From Lasioglossum baleicum (Eukaryota > Arthropoda > Insecta > Hymenoptera > Halictidae), in NCBI RefSeq assembly GCF_051020765.1, contig NW_027469170.1, positions 62,001-126,000 of the forward strand: a DNA stretch of 64,000 bases. Direction: 5' to 3'. Every line of letters starts with the position of its first letter. Positions within the stretch are counted from its first letter, which is position 1. Position numbers and translations under genes: made by a program. Below, one piece after another: positions 25,629 through 39,200 of the stretch. Under the pieces are notes generated by a model. It ran no database searches. It was not told where the DNA came from and saw nothing but the letters and a program-made list of their open reading frames with translations.

Positions 25629-28523
25629 TCGCACGTGTTTTTACTCGACTAGCCTGCGGGATGCATCCTCTCGCACGTGTTTTTGCTCGGCTAGCCTGCG
25701 GGATGCATCCTCTCGCACGTGTTTTTGCTCGACTAGCCATGCGCATCCCAAAAAACCTGCGCATGCGCATCCAAAAAAACCTGCGCATGCGCATCCCACA
25801 AAACCTCGCACGTGTTTTTACTCGACTAGCCTGCGGGATGCATCGTCTCGCACGTGTTTTTACTCGACTAGCCTGCGGGATGCATCCTCTCGCACGTGTT
25901 TTTGCTCGACTAGCCATGCGCATCCCAAAAAACCTGCGCATGCGCATCCCAAAAAATCTGCGCATGCGCATCCCACAAAACCTGCGCATGCGCATCCCAC
26001 AAAACCTCGCACGTGTTTGTGCTCGACTAGCCTGCGGGATGCATCCTTTCGCACGTGTTTTTACTCGACTAGCCTGCGGGATGCATCCTATCGCACGTGT
26101 TTTTGCTCGACTAGCCTGCGGGATGCATCCTCTCGCACGTGTTTTTGCTCGACTAGCCATGCGCATCCCAAAAAACCTGCGCATGCGCATCCCAAAAAAT
26201 CTGCGCATGCGCATCCCACAAAACCTGCGCATGCGCATCCCACAAAACCTCGCACGTGTTTGTGCTCGACTAGCCTGCGGGATGCATCCTTTCGCACGTG
26301 TTTTTACTCGACTAGCCTGCGGGATGCATCCTCTCGCACGTGTTTTTGCTCGACTAGCCTGCGGGATGCATCCTCTCGCACGTGTTTTTGCTCGACTAGG
26401 CATGCGCATCCCAAAAAACCTGCGCATGCGCATACCAAAAAACCTGCGCATGCGCATCCCACAAAACCTGCGCATGCGCATCCCACAAAACCTCGCACGT
26501 GTTTTTACTCGACTAGCCTGCGGGATGCATCCTCTCGCACGTGTTTTTACTCGACTAGCCTGCGGGATGCATCCTCTCGCACGTGTTTCTACTCGACTAG
26601 CCTGCGGGATGCATCGTCTCGCACGTGTTTTTACTCGACTAGCCTGCGGGATGCATCCTCTCGCACGTGTTTTTGCTCGACTAGCCATGCGCATCCCAAA
26701 AAACCTGCGCATGCGCATCCCAAAAAATCTGCGCATGCGCATCCCACAAAACCTCGCACGTGTTTTTACTCGACTAGCCTGCGGGATGCATCGTCTCGCA
26801 CGTGTTTTTACTCGACTAGCCTGCGGGATGCATCCTCTCGCACGTGTTTTTGCTCGACTAGCCATGCGCATCCCAAAAAACCTGCGCATGCGCATCCCAA
26901 AAAATCTGCGCATGCGCATCCCACAAAACCTGCGCATGCGCATCCCACAAAACCTCGCACGTGTTTGTGCTCGACTAGCCTGCGGGATGCATCCTTTCGC
27001 ACGTGTTTTTACTCGACTAGCCTGCGGGATGCATCCTCTCGCACGTGTTTTTGCTCGACTAGCCTGCGGGATGCATCCTCTCGCACGTGTTTTTGCTCGA
27101 CTAGCCATGCGCATCCCAAAAAACCTGCGCATGCGCATCCCAAAAAATCTGCGCATGCGCATCCCACAAAACCTGCGCATGCGCATCCCACAAAACCTCG
27201 CACGTGTTTGTGCTCGACTAGCCTGCGGGATGCATCCTTTCGCACGTGTTTTTACTCGACTAGCCTGCGGGATGCATCCTCTCGCACGTGTTTTTGCTCG
27301 ACTAGCCTGCGGGATGCATCCTCTCGCACGTGTTTTTGCTCGACTAGGCATGCGCATCCCAAAAAACCTGCGCATGCGCATACCAAAAAACCTGCGCATG
27401 CGCATCCCACAAAACCTGCGCATGCGCATCCCACAAAACCTCGCACGTGTTTGTGCTCGACTAGCCTGCGGGATGCATCCTTTCGCACGTGTTTTTACTC
27501 GACTAGCCTGCGGGATGCATCCTCTCGCACGTATTTTTGCTCGACTAGCCTGCGGGATGCATCCTCTCGCACGTGTTTGTGCTCGACTAGCCTGCGGGAT
27601 GCATCCTCTCGCACGTGTTTTTACTCGACTAGCCTGCGGGATGCATCCTCTCGCACGTGTTTTTGCTCGACTAGCCTGCGGGATGCATGCTCTCGCACGT
27701 GTTTTTACTCGACTAGCCTGCGGGATGCATCCTCTCGCACGTGTTTTTACTCGACTAGCCTGCGGGATGCATCCTCTCGCACGTGTTTTTGCTCGACTAG
27801 CCATGCGCATCCCAAAAAACCTGCACATGCGCATCCCAAAAAACCTGCGCATGCGCATCCCACAAAACCTCGCACGTGTTTTTACTCGACTAGCCTGCGG
27901 GATGCATCCTCTCGCACGTGTTTTTGCTCGACTAGCCTGCGGGATGCATCCTCTCGCACGTGTTTTTGCTCGACTAGCCATGCGCATCCCAAAAAACCTG
28001 CGCATGCGCATCCCAAAAAACCTGCGCATGCGCATCCCACAAAACCTGCGCATGCGCATCCCACAAAACCTCGCACGTGTTTGTGCTCGACTAGCCTGCG
28101 GGATGCATCCTCTCGCACGTGTTTTTGCTCGACTAGCCTGCGGGATGCATCCTCTCGCACGTGTTTGTGCTCGACTAGCCTGCGGGATGCATCCTCTCGC
28201 ACGTGTTTTTACTCGACTAGCCTGCGGGATGCATTCTCTCGCACGTGTTTTTGCTCGACTAGCCTGCGGGATGCATCCTCTCGCACGTGTTTTTGCTCGA
28301 CTAGCCTGCGGGATGCATCCTCTCGCACGTGTTTTTACTCGACTAGCCTGCGGGATGCATCCTCTCGCACGTGTTTTTACTCGACTACCCTACGGGATGC
28401 ATCCTCTCGCACGTGTTTTTGCTCGACTAGCCATGCGCATCCCAAAAAACCTGCGCATGCGCATCCCAAAAAACCTGCGCATGCGCATCCTACAAAACCT
28501 GCGTATGCGCATCCCACAAAACC
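25629..28523 (+). repeat. 2.9-kb tandem pair, copy a
   Basis: The copy matches 28524 onward at offset 2895, then 2919 once the other copy gains a 24-mer. Shared rare variants include GTGTTTCTACTCG (26582 and 29501) and repeated CATCGTCTCG units. The match fades after about 27600, where this copy has CATGCTCTCG and later a CATTCTCTCGCAC unit near 28232. Many units are the 195-bp cassette described at 26808-27002. Confidence 0.86.
26808..27002 (+). repeat. Dispersed 195-bp cassette (A6, A6T, ACA4, ACA4, TTTGTG, CCTTTCG)
   Basis: The fixed order is 42-mers, a four-unit 24-mer block whose second unit ends AAAAAAT, a 42-mer with TTTGTGCTCG, then CATCCTTTCGC. Closely similar copies lie at 12050, 15966, 16998, 18565, 19681, 20867, 21899, 23466, 24558, 25860, 26103, 27051, 28779, 29022, 29727, 29970, 54070, 59954 and near 61920-62070. 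Several copies are followed directly by a second cassette with a CATACCAAAAAA unit, making a 438-bp composite (16998, 19681, 21899, 24558, 27051, 29970). Confidence 0.85.
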
Positions 28524-31513
28524 TCGCAGGTGTTTTTACTCGACTAGCCTGCGGGATGCATCCTCTCGCACGTGTTTTTGCTCGGCTAGCCTGCGGGATG
28601 CATCCTCTCGCACGTGTTTTTGCTCGACTAGCCATGCGCATCCCAAAAAACCTGCGCATGCGCATCCAAAAAAACCTGCGCATGCGCATCCCACAAAACC
28701 TGCGCATGCGCATCCCACAAAACCTCGCACGTGTTTTTACTCGACTAGCCTGCGGGATGCATCGTCTCGCACGTGTTTTTACTCGACTAGCCTGCGGGAT
28801 GCATCCTCTCGCACGTGTTTTTGCTCGACTAGCCATGCGCATCCCAAAAAACCTGCGCATGCGCATCCCAAAAAATCTGCGCATGCGCATCCCACAAAAC
28901 CTGCGCATGCGCATCCCACAAAACCTCGCACGTGTTTGTGCTCGACTAGCCTGCGGGATGCATCCTTTCGCACGTGTTTTTACTCGACTAGCCTGCGGGA
29001 TGCATCGTCTCGCACGTGTTTTTACTCGACTAGCCTGCGGGATGCATCCTCTCGCACGTGTTTTTGCTCGACTAGCCATGCGCATCCCAAAAAACCTGCG
29101 CATGCGCATCCCAAAAAATCTGCGCATGCGCATCCAACAAAACCTGCGCATGCGCATCCCACAAAACCTCGCACGTGTTTGTTCTCGACTAGCCCGCGGG
29201 ATGCATCCTTTCGCACGTGTTTTTACTCGACTAGCCTGCGGGATGCATCCTCTCGCACGTGTTTTTGCTCGACTAGCCTGCGGGATGCATCCTCTCGCAC
29301 GTGTTTTTACTCGACTAGGCATGCGCATCCCAAAAAACCTGCGCATGCGCATACCAAAAAACCTGCGCATGCGCATCCCACAAAACCTGCGCATGCGCAT
29401 CCCACAAAACCTCGCACCTGTTTTTACTCGACTAGCCTGCGGGATGCATCCTCTCGCACGTGTTTTTACTCGACTAGCCTGCGGGATGCATCCTCTCGCA
29501 CGTGTTTCTACTCGACTAGCCTGCGGGATGCATCGTCTCGCACGTGTTTTTACTCGACTAGCCTGCGGGATGCATCCTCTCGCACGTGTTTTTGCTCGAC
29601 TAGCCATGCGCATCCCAAAAAACCTGCGCATGCGCATCCCAAAAAATCTGCGCATGCGCATCCCACAAAACCTCGCACGTGTTTTTACTCGACTAGCCTG
29701 CGGGATGCATCGTCTCGCACGTGTTTTTACTCGACTAGCCTGCGGGATGCATCCTCTCGCACGTGTTTTTGCTCGACTAGCCATGCGCATCCCAAAAAAC
29801 CTGCGCATGCGCATCCCAAAAAATCTGCGCATGCGCATCCCACAAAACCTGCGCATGCGCATCCCACAAAACCTCGCACGTGTTTGTGCTCGACTAGCCT
29901 GCGGGATGCATCCTTTCGCACGTGTTTTTACTCGATTAGCCTGCGGGATGCATCCTCTCGCACGTGTTTTTGCTCGACTAGCCTGCGGGATGCATCCTCT
30001 CGCACGTGTTTTTGCTCGACTAGCCATGCGCATCCCAAAAAACCTGCGCATGCGCATCCCAAAAAATCTGCGCATGCGCATCCCACAAAACCTGCGCATG
30101 CGCATCCCACAAAACCTCGCACGTGTTTGTGCTCGACTAGCCTGCGGGATGCATCCTTTCGCACGTGTTTTTACTCGACTAGCCTGCGGGATGCATCCTC
30201 TCGCACGTGTTTTTGCTCGACTAGCCTGCGGGATGCATCCTCTCGCACGTGTTTTTGCTCGACTAGGCATGCGCATCCCAAAAAACCTGCGCATGCGCAT
30301 ACCAAAAAACCTGCGCATGCGCATCCCACAAAACCTGCGCATGCGCATCCCACAAAACCTCGCACGTGTTTGTGCTCGACTAGCCTGCGGGATGCATCCT
30401 TTCGCACGTGTTTTTACTCGACTAGCCTGCGGGATGCATCCTCTCGCACGTATTTTTGCTCGACTAGCCTGCGGGATGCATCCTCTCGCACGTGTTTGTG
30501 CTCGACTAGCCTGCGGGATGCATCCTCTCGCACGTGTTTTTGCTCGACTAGCCTGCGGGATGCATCCTCTCGCACGTGTTTTTGCTCGACTAGCCTGCGG
30601 GATGCATCCTCTCGCACGTGTTTTTACTCGACTAGCCTGCGGGATGCATCCTCTCGCACGTGTTTTTACTCGACTAGCCTGCGGGATGCATCCTCTCGCA
30701 CGTGTTTTTGCTCGACTAGCCTGCGGGATGCATCCTCTCGCACGTGTTTTTACTCGACTAGCCTGCGGGATGCATCCTCTCGCACGTGTTTTTACTCGAC
30801 TACCCTGCGGGATGCATCCTCTCGCACGTGTTTTTGCTCGACTAGCCATGCGCATCCCAAAAAACCTGCGCATGCGCATCCCAAAAACCTGCGCATGCGC
30901 ATCCCAAAAAACCTGCGCATGCGCATCCCACAAAACATGCGCATGCGCATCCCACAAAACCTCGCACGTGTTTTTACTCGACTAGCCTGCGGGATGCATC
31001 CTCTCGCACGTGTTTTTACTCGACTAGCCTGCGGGATGCATCCTCTCGCACGTGTTTTTACTCGACTACCCTGCGGGATGCATCCTCTCGCACGTGTTTT
31101 TGCTCGACTAGCCATGCGCATCCCAACAAACCTGCGCATGCGCATCCCAAAAAACCTGCGCATGCGCATCCCACAAAACCTGCGCATGCGCATCCCACAA
31201 AACCTCGCACGTGTTTTTACTCGACTAGCCTGCGGGATGCATCCTCTCGCACGTGGTTTTACTCGACTAGCCTGCAGGATGCATCCTCTCGCACGTGTTT
31301 TTACTCGACTAGCCTGCAGGATGCATCCTCTCGCACGTGTTTTTACTCGACTAGCCTGCGGGATGCATCCTCTCGCACGTGTTTTTGCTCGACTAGCCAT
31401 GCGCATCCCAAAAAACCTGCGCATGCGCATCCCAAAAAACCTGCGCATGCGCATCCCAAAAAACCTGCGCATGCGCATCCCACAAAACCTGCGCATGCGC
31501 ATCCCACAAAACC
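28524..31513 (+). repeat. 2.9-kb tandem pair copy b and transition to HOR-III
   Basis: The first 2 kb repeat copy a at offset 2919 and end near 30520. The remainder has an A5 24-mer at 30883-30887 (one A lost), CACAAAACATGCGC, a CAACAAACC unit near 31125 and CTGCAGG units at about 31274 and 31316. These variants recur in HOR-III near 35930-36110, so this is the left flank of that family. Confidence 0.8.
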
Positions 31514-34500
31514 TCGCACGTGTTTTTACTCGACTAGCCTGCGGGATGCATCCTCTCGCACGTGTTTTTACTCGACTAGCCTGCGGGATGCATCCTCTCG
31601 CACGTGTTTTTACTCGACTAGCCTGCGGGATGCATCGTCTCGCACGTGTTTTTACTCGACTGGCCTGCGGCATGCATCCTCTCGCACGTGTTTTTACTCG
31701 ACTAGCCTGCGGGATGCATCCTCTCGCACGTGTTTTTACTCGACTAGCCTGCAGGATGCATCCTCTCGCACGTGTTTTTACTCGACTAGCCTGCGGGATG
31801 CATCCTCTCGCACGTGTTTTTGCTCGACTAGCCATGCGCATCCCAAAAAACCTGCGCATGCGCATCCCAAAAAACCTGCGCATGCGCATCCCAAAAAACC
31901 TGCGCATGCGCATCCCACAAAACCTGCGCATGCGCATCCCACAAAACCTCGCACGTGTTTTTACTCGACTAGCCTGCGGGATGCATCCTCTCGCACGTGT
32001 TTTTACTCGACTAGCCTGAGGGATGCATCCTCTCGCACGTGTTTTTGCTCGACTAGCCTGCGGGATGTATCCTCTCGCACGTGTTTTTGCTCGACTAGGC
32101 ATGCGCATCCCAAAAAACCTGCGCATGCGCATCCCACAAAACCTCGCACGTGTTTTTACTCGACTAGCCTGCGGGATGCATCCTCTCGCACGTGTTTTTA
32201 CTCGACTAGCCTGCGGGATGCATCCTCTCGCACGTGTTTTTACTCGACTAGCCTGCGGGATGCATCCTCTCGCACGTGTTTTTACTCGACTAGCCTGCGG
32301 GATGCATCATCTCGCACGTGTTTTTACCCGACTAGCCTGCGGGATGCATCCTCTCGCACGTGTTTTTACTCGACTAGCCTGCGGGATGCATCCTCTCGCA
32401 CGTGTTTTTGCTCGACTAGCCTGCGGGATGCATCCTCTCGCACGTGTTTTTGCTCGACTAGCCTGCGGGATGCATCCTCTCGCACGTGTTTTAACTCGAC
32501 TAGCCTGCGGGATGCATCCTCTCGCACGTGTTTTTACTCGACTACCCTGCGGGATGCATCCTCTCGAACGTGTTTTTGCTCGACTAGCCATGCGCATCCC
32601 AAAAAACCTGCGCATGCGCATCCCAAAAAACCTGCGCATGCGCATCCCACAAAACCTCGCACGTGTTTTTACTCGACTAGCCTGCGGGATGCATCCTCTC
32701 GCACGTGTTTTTACTCGACTAGCCTGCGGGATGCATCCTCTCGCACGTGTTTTTGCTCGACTAGCCATGCGCATCCCAAAAAACCTGCACATGCGCATCC
32801 CAAAAAACCTGCGCATGCGCATCCCACAAAACCTGCGCATGCGCATCCCACAAAACCTCGCACGTGTTTTTACTCGACTAGCCTGCGGGATGCATCCTCT
32901 CGCTCGTGTTTGTGCTCGACTAGCCTGCGGGATGCATCCTTTCGCACGTGTTTTTACTCGACTAGCCTGCGGGATGCATCATCTCGCACGTGTTTTTGCT
33001 CGACTAGCCTGCGGGATGCATCCTCTCGCACGTGTTTTTACTCGACTAGCCTGCGGGATGCATCCTCTCGCACGTGTTTTTACTCGACTAGCCTGCGGGA
33101 TGCATCCTCTCGCACGTGTTTTTACTCGACTAGCCTGCGGGATGCATCGTCTCGCACGTGTTTTTACCCGACTAGCCTGCGGGATGCATCCTCTCGCACG
33201 TGTTTTTACTCGACTAGCCTGCGGGATGCATCCTCTCGCACGTGTTTTTGCTCGACTAGCCTGCGGGATGCATCCTCTCGCACGTGTTTTTGCTCGACTA
33301 GCCTGCGGGATGCATCCTCTCGCACGTGTTTTTACTCGACTAGCCTGCGGGATGCATCCTCTCGCACGTGTTTTTACTCGACTACCCTGCGGGATGCATC
33401 CTCTCGAACGTGTTTTTGCTCGACTAGCCATGCGCATCCCAAAAAACCTGCGCATGCGCATCCCACAAAACCTCGCACGTGTTTTTACTCGACTAGCCTG
33501 CGGGATGCATCCTCTCGCACGTGTTTTTACTCGACTAGCCTGCGGGATGCATCCTCTCGCACGTGTTTTTGCTCGACTAGCCATGCGCATCCCAAAAAAC
33601 CTGCACATGCGCATCCCAAAAAACCTGCGCATGCGCATCCCACAAAACCTCGCACGTGTTTTTACTCGACTAGCCTGCGGGATGCATCCTCTCGCACGTG
33701 TTTTTGCTCGGCTAGCCTGCGGGATGCATCCTCTCGCACGTGTTTTTGCTCGACTAGCCATGCGCATCCCAAAAAACCTGCGCATGCGCATCCCAAAAAA
33801 CCTGCGCATGCGCATCCCACAAAACCTCGCACGTGTTTGTGCTCGACTAGCCTGCGGGATGCATCCTTTCGCACGTGTTTTTACTCGACTAGCCTGCGGG
33901 ATGCATCCTCTCGCACGTGTTTTTGCTCGACTAGCCTGCGGGATGCATCCTCTCGCACGTGTTTTTGCTCGACTAGCCTGCGGGACGCATCCTCTCGCAC
34001 GTGTTTTTACTCGACTAGCCTGCAGGATGCATCCTCTCGCACGTGTTTTTACTCGACTAGCCTGCGGGATGCATCCTCTCGCACGTGTTTTTGCTCGACT
34101 AGCCTGCGGGATGCATCCTCTCGCACGTGTTTTTGCTCGACTAGCCTGCGGGATGCATCCTCTCGCACGTGTTTTTACTCGACTACCCTGCGGGATGCAT
34201 CCTCTCGCACGTGTTTTTGCTCGACTAGCCATGCGCATCCCATAAAACCTGCGCATGCGCATCCCACAAAACCTGCGCATGCGCATCCCACAAAACCTCG
34301 CACGTGTTTTTACTCGACTAGCCTGCGGGATGCATCCTCTCGCACGTGTTTTTACTCGACTAGCCTGCGGGATGCATCCTCTCGCACGTGTTTTTACTCG
34401 ACTAGCCTGCGGGATGCATCCTCTCGCACGTGTTTTTACTCGACTAGCCTGCGGGATGCATCCTCTCGCACGTGTTTTTACTCGACTAGCCTGCAGGATG

Positions 34501-36298
34501 CATCCTCTCGCACGTGTTTTTACTCGACTAGCCTGCGGGATGCATCCTCTCGCACGTGTTTTTGCTCGACTAGCCATGCGCATCCCAAAAAACCTGCGCA
34601 TGCGCATCCCACAAAACCTGCGCATGCGCATCCCACAAAACCTCGCACGTGTTTTTACTCGACTAGCCTGCGGGATGCATCCTCTCGCACGTGTTTTTGC
34701 TCGGCTAGCCTGCGGGATGCATCCTCTCGCACGTGTTTTTGCTCGACTAGCCATGCGCATCCCAAAAAACCTGCGCATGCGCATCCCACAAAACCTGCGC
34801 ATGCGCATCCCACAAAACCTCGCACGTGTTTGTGCTCGACTAGCCTGCGGGATGCATCCTTTCGCACGTGTTTTTACTCGACTAGCCTGCGGGATGCATC
34901 CTCTCGCACGTGTTTTTGCTCGACTAGCCTGCGGGAAGCATCCTCTCGCACGTGTTTGTGCTCGACTAGCCTGCGGGATGCATCCTCTCGCACGTGTTTT
35001 TACTCGAATAGCCTGCGGGATGCATCCTCTCGCACGTGTTTTTGCTCGACTAGCCTGCGGGATGCATCCTCTCGCACGTGTTTTTGCTCGACTAGCCTGC
35101 GGGATGCATCCTCTCGCACGTGTTTTTACTCGACTAGCCTGCGGGATGCATCCTCTCGCACGTGTTTTTACTCGACTACCCTGCGGGATGCATACTCTCG
35201 CACGTGTTTTTGCTCGACTAGCCATGCGCATCCCAAAAAACCTGCGTATGCGCATCCCACAAAACCTCGCACGTGTTTTTACTCGAGTAGCCTGCGGGAT
35301 GCATCCTCTCGCACGTGTTTTTACTCGACTAGCCTGCGGGAAGCATCCTCTCGCACGTGTTTTTACTCGACTAGCCTGCGGGATGCATACTCTCGCACGT
35401 GTTTTTGCTCGACTAGCCTGCGGGATGCATCCTCTCGCACGTGTCTTTACTCGACTAGCCTGCGGGATGCATCCTCTCGCACGTGTTTTTGCTCGACTAG
35501 CCTGCGGGATGCATCCTCTCGCACGTGTTTTTGCTCGACTAGGCATGCGCATCCCAAAAAACCTGCGCATGCGCATCCCAAAAAACCTGCGCATGCGCAT
35601 CCCACAAAACCTGCGCATGCGCATCCCACAAAACCTCGCACGTGTTTTTACTCGACTAGCCTGCGGGATGCATCCTCTCGCACGTGTTTTTGCTCGACTA
35701 GGCATGCGCATCCCAAAAAACCTGCGCATGCGCGTCCCACAAAACCTGCGCATGCGCATCCCACAAAACCTCGCACGTGTTTTTACTCGACTAGCCTGCG
35801 GGATGCATCCTCTCGCACGTGTTTTTACTCGACTAGCCTGCGGGATGCATCCTCTCGCACGTGTTTTTACTCGACTACCCTGCGGGATGCATCCTCTCGC
35901 ACGTGTTTTTGCTCGACTAGCCATGCGCATCCCAACAAACCTGCGCATGCGCATCCCAAAAAACCTGCGCATGCGCATCCCACAAAACCTCGCACGTGTT
36001 TTTACTCGACTAGCCTGCGGGATGCATCCTCTCGCACGTGTTTTTACTCGACTAGCCTGCAGGATGCATCCTCTCGCACGTGTTTTTACTCGACTAGCCT
36101 GCAGGATGCATCCTCTCGCACGTGTTTTTACTCGACTAGCCTGCGGGATGCATCCTCTCGCACGTGTTTTTGCTCGACTAGCCATGCGCATCCCAAAAAA
36201 CCTGCGCATGCGCATCCCAAAAAACCTGCGCATGCGCATCCCAAAAAACCTGCGCATGCGCATCCCACAAAACCTGCGCATGCGCATCCCACAAAACC
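31514..36298 (+). repeat. HOR-III copy 1 (4785 bp)
   Basis: Markers are a GCCTGAGGG unit (about 32018) followed by CGGGATGTATCC, TTTTTACCCGAC units (32327 and 33167), CTCGAACGTG, the GGGACGC then CTGCAGG pair near 33985-34023, and a GTGTCTTTACTCG unit near 35441. The same order recurs in copies 2 and 3. This copy has a single segment with TCGAATAGCC (about 35004), where copies 2 and 3 have an internally amplified segment, so it is about 1.8 kb shorter. Confidence 0.88.
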
Positions 36299-39200
36299 TC
36301 GCACGTGTTTTTACTCGACTAGCCTGCGGGATGCATCCTCTCGCACGTGTTTTTACTCGACTAGCCTGCGGGATGCATCCTCTCGCACGTGTTTTTACTC
36401 GACTAGCCTGCGGGATGCATCGTCTCGCACGTGTTTTTACTCGACTGGCCTGCGGCATGCATCCTCCCGCACGTGTTTTTACTCGACTAGCCTGCGGGAT
36501 GCATCCTCTCGCACGTGTTTTTACTCGACTAGCCTGCAGGATGCATCCTCTCGCACGTGTTTTTACTCGACTAGCCTGCGGGATGCATCCTCTCGCACGT
36601 GTTTTTGCTCGACTAGCCATGCGCATCCCAAAAAACCTGCGCATGCGCATCCCACAAAACCTCGCACGTGTTTTTACTCGACTAGCCTGCGGGATGCATC
36701 CTCTCGCACGTGTTTTTACTCGACTAGCCTGAGGGATGCATCCTCTCGCACGTGTTTTTGCTCGACTAGCCTGCGGGATGTATCCTCTCGCACGTGTTTT
36801 TGCTCGACTAGGCATGCGCATCCCAAAAAACCTGCGCATGCGCATCCCACAAAACCTCGCACGTGTTTTTACTCGACTAGCCTGCGGGATGCATCCTCTC
36901 GCACGTGTTTTTACTCGACTAGCCTGCGGGATGCATCCTCTCGCACGTGTTTTTACTCGACTAGCCTGCGGGATGCATCCTCTCGCACGTGTTTTTACTC
37001 GACTAGCCTGCGGGATGCATCATCTCGCACGTGTTTTTACCCGACTAGCCTGCGGGATGCATCCTCTCGCACGTGTTTTTACTCGACTAGCCTGCGGGAT
37101 GCATCCTCTCGCACGTGTTTTTGCTCGACTAGCCTGCGGGATGCATCCTCTCGCACGTGTTTTTGCTCGACTAGCCTGCGGGATGCATCCTCTCGCACGT
37201 GTTTTAACTCGACTAGCCTGCGGGATGCATCCTCTCGCACGTGTTTTTACTCGACTACCCTGCGGGATGCATCCTCTCGAACGTGTTTTTGCTCGACTAG
37301 CCATGCGCATCCCAAAAAACCTGCGCATGCGCATCCCAAAAAACCTGCGCATGCGCATCCCACAAAACCTCGCACGTGTTTTTACTCGACTAGCCTGCGG
37401 GATGCATCCTCTCGCACGTGTTTTTACTCGACTAGCCTGCGGGATGCATCCTCTCGCACGTGTTTTTGCTCGACTAGCCATGCGCATCCCAAAAAACCTG
37501 CACATGCGCATCCCAAAAAACCTGCGCATGCGCATCCCACAAAACCTGCGCATGCGCATCCCACAAAACCTCGCACGTGTTTTTACTCGACTAGCCTGCG
37601 GGATGCATCCTCTCGCACGTGTTTTTGCTCGACTAGCCATGCGCATCCCAAAAAACCTGCGCATGCGCATCCCAAAAAACCTGCGCATGCGCATCCCACA
37701 AAACCTCGCACGTGTTTGTGCTCGACTAGCCTGCGGGATGCATCCTTTCGCACGTGTTTTTACTCGACTAGCCTGCGGGATGCATCCTCTCGCACGTGTT
37801 TTTGCTCGACTAGCCTGCGGGATGCATCCTCTCGCACGTGTTTTTACTCGACTAGCCTGCGGGATGCATCCTCTCGCACGTGTTTTTACTCGACTAGCCT
37901 GCGGGATGCATCCTCTCGCACGTGTTTTTACTCGACTAGCCTGCGGGATGCATCGTCTCGCACGTGTTTTTACCCGACTAGCCTGCGGGATGCATCCTCT
38001 CGCACGTGTTTTTACTCGACTAGCCTGCGGGATGCATCCTCTCGCACGTGTTTTTGCTCGACTAGCCTGCGGGATGCATCCTCTCGCACGTGTTTTTGCT
38101 CGACTAGCCTGCGGGATGCATCCTCTCGCACGTGTTTTTACTCGACTAGCCTGCGGGATGCATCCTCTCGCACGTGTTTTTACTCGACTACCCTGCGGGA
38201 TGCATCCTCTCGAACGTGTTTTTGCTCGACTAGCCATGCGCATCCCAAAAAACCTGCGCATGCGCATCCCAAAAAACTGCGCATGCGCATCCCAAAAAAC
38301 CTGCGCATGCGCATCCCAAAAAACCTGCGCATGCGCATCCCACAAAACCTCGCACGTGTTTTTACTCGACTAGCCTGCGGGATGCATCCTCTCGCACGTG
38401 TTTTTACTCGACTAGCCTGCGGGATGCATCCTCTCGCACGTGTTTTTGCTCGACTAGCCATGCGCATCCCAAAAAACCTGCACATGCGCATCCCAAAAAA
38501 CCTGCGCATGCGCATCCCACAAAACCTCGCACGTGTTTTTACTCGACTAGCCTGCGGGATGCATCCTCTCGCACGTGTTTTTGCTCGGCTAGCCTGCGGG
38601 ATGCATCCTCTCGCACGTGTTTTTGCTCGACTAGCCATGCGCATCCCAAAAAACCTGCGCATGCGCATCCCAAAAAACCTGCGCATGCGCATCCCACAAA
38701 ACCTCGCACGTGTTTGTGCTCGACTAGCCTGCAGGATGCATCCTTTCGCACGTGTTTTTACTCGACTAGCCTGCGGGATGCATCCTCTCGCACGTGTTTT
38801 TGCTCGACTAGCCTGCGGGATGCATCCTCTCGCACGTGTTTTTGCTCGACTAGCCTGCGGGACGCATCCTCTCGCACGTGTTTTTACTCGACTAGCCTGC
38901 AGGATGCATCCTCTCGCACGTGTTTTTACTCGACTAGCCTGCGGGATGCATCCTCTCGCACGTGTTTTTGCTCGACTAGCCTGCGGGATGCATCCTCTCG
39001 CACGTGTTTTTGCTCGACTAGCCTGCGGGATGCATCCTCTCGCACGTGTTTTTACTCGACTACCCTGCGGGATGCATCCTCTCGCACGTGTTTTTGCTCG
39101 ACTAGCCATGCGCATCCCATAAAACCTGCGCATGCGCATCCCACAAAACCTGCGCATGCGCATCCCACAAAACCTCGCACGTGTTTTTACTCGACTAGCC

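Noticed and set aside
23275..28059. 1594-codon arginine-rich open frame on the minus strand
   Set aside because: It is the antisense of the same repeats; the basic, arginine-rich composition follows from the monomer sequence.
20704..32019. 3771-codon open frame on the plus strand
   Set aside because: It is made only of satellite monomers with lengths divisible by three. Other frames on both strands are open over the same bases. It has no domain, no convincing start context, no intron signals and no codon bias. It ends by chance at a TGA made by the GCCTGAGGG variant.
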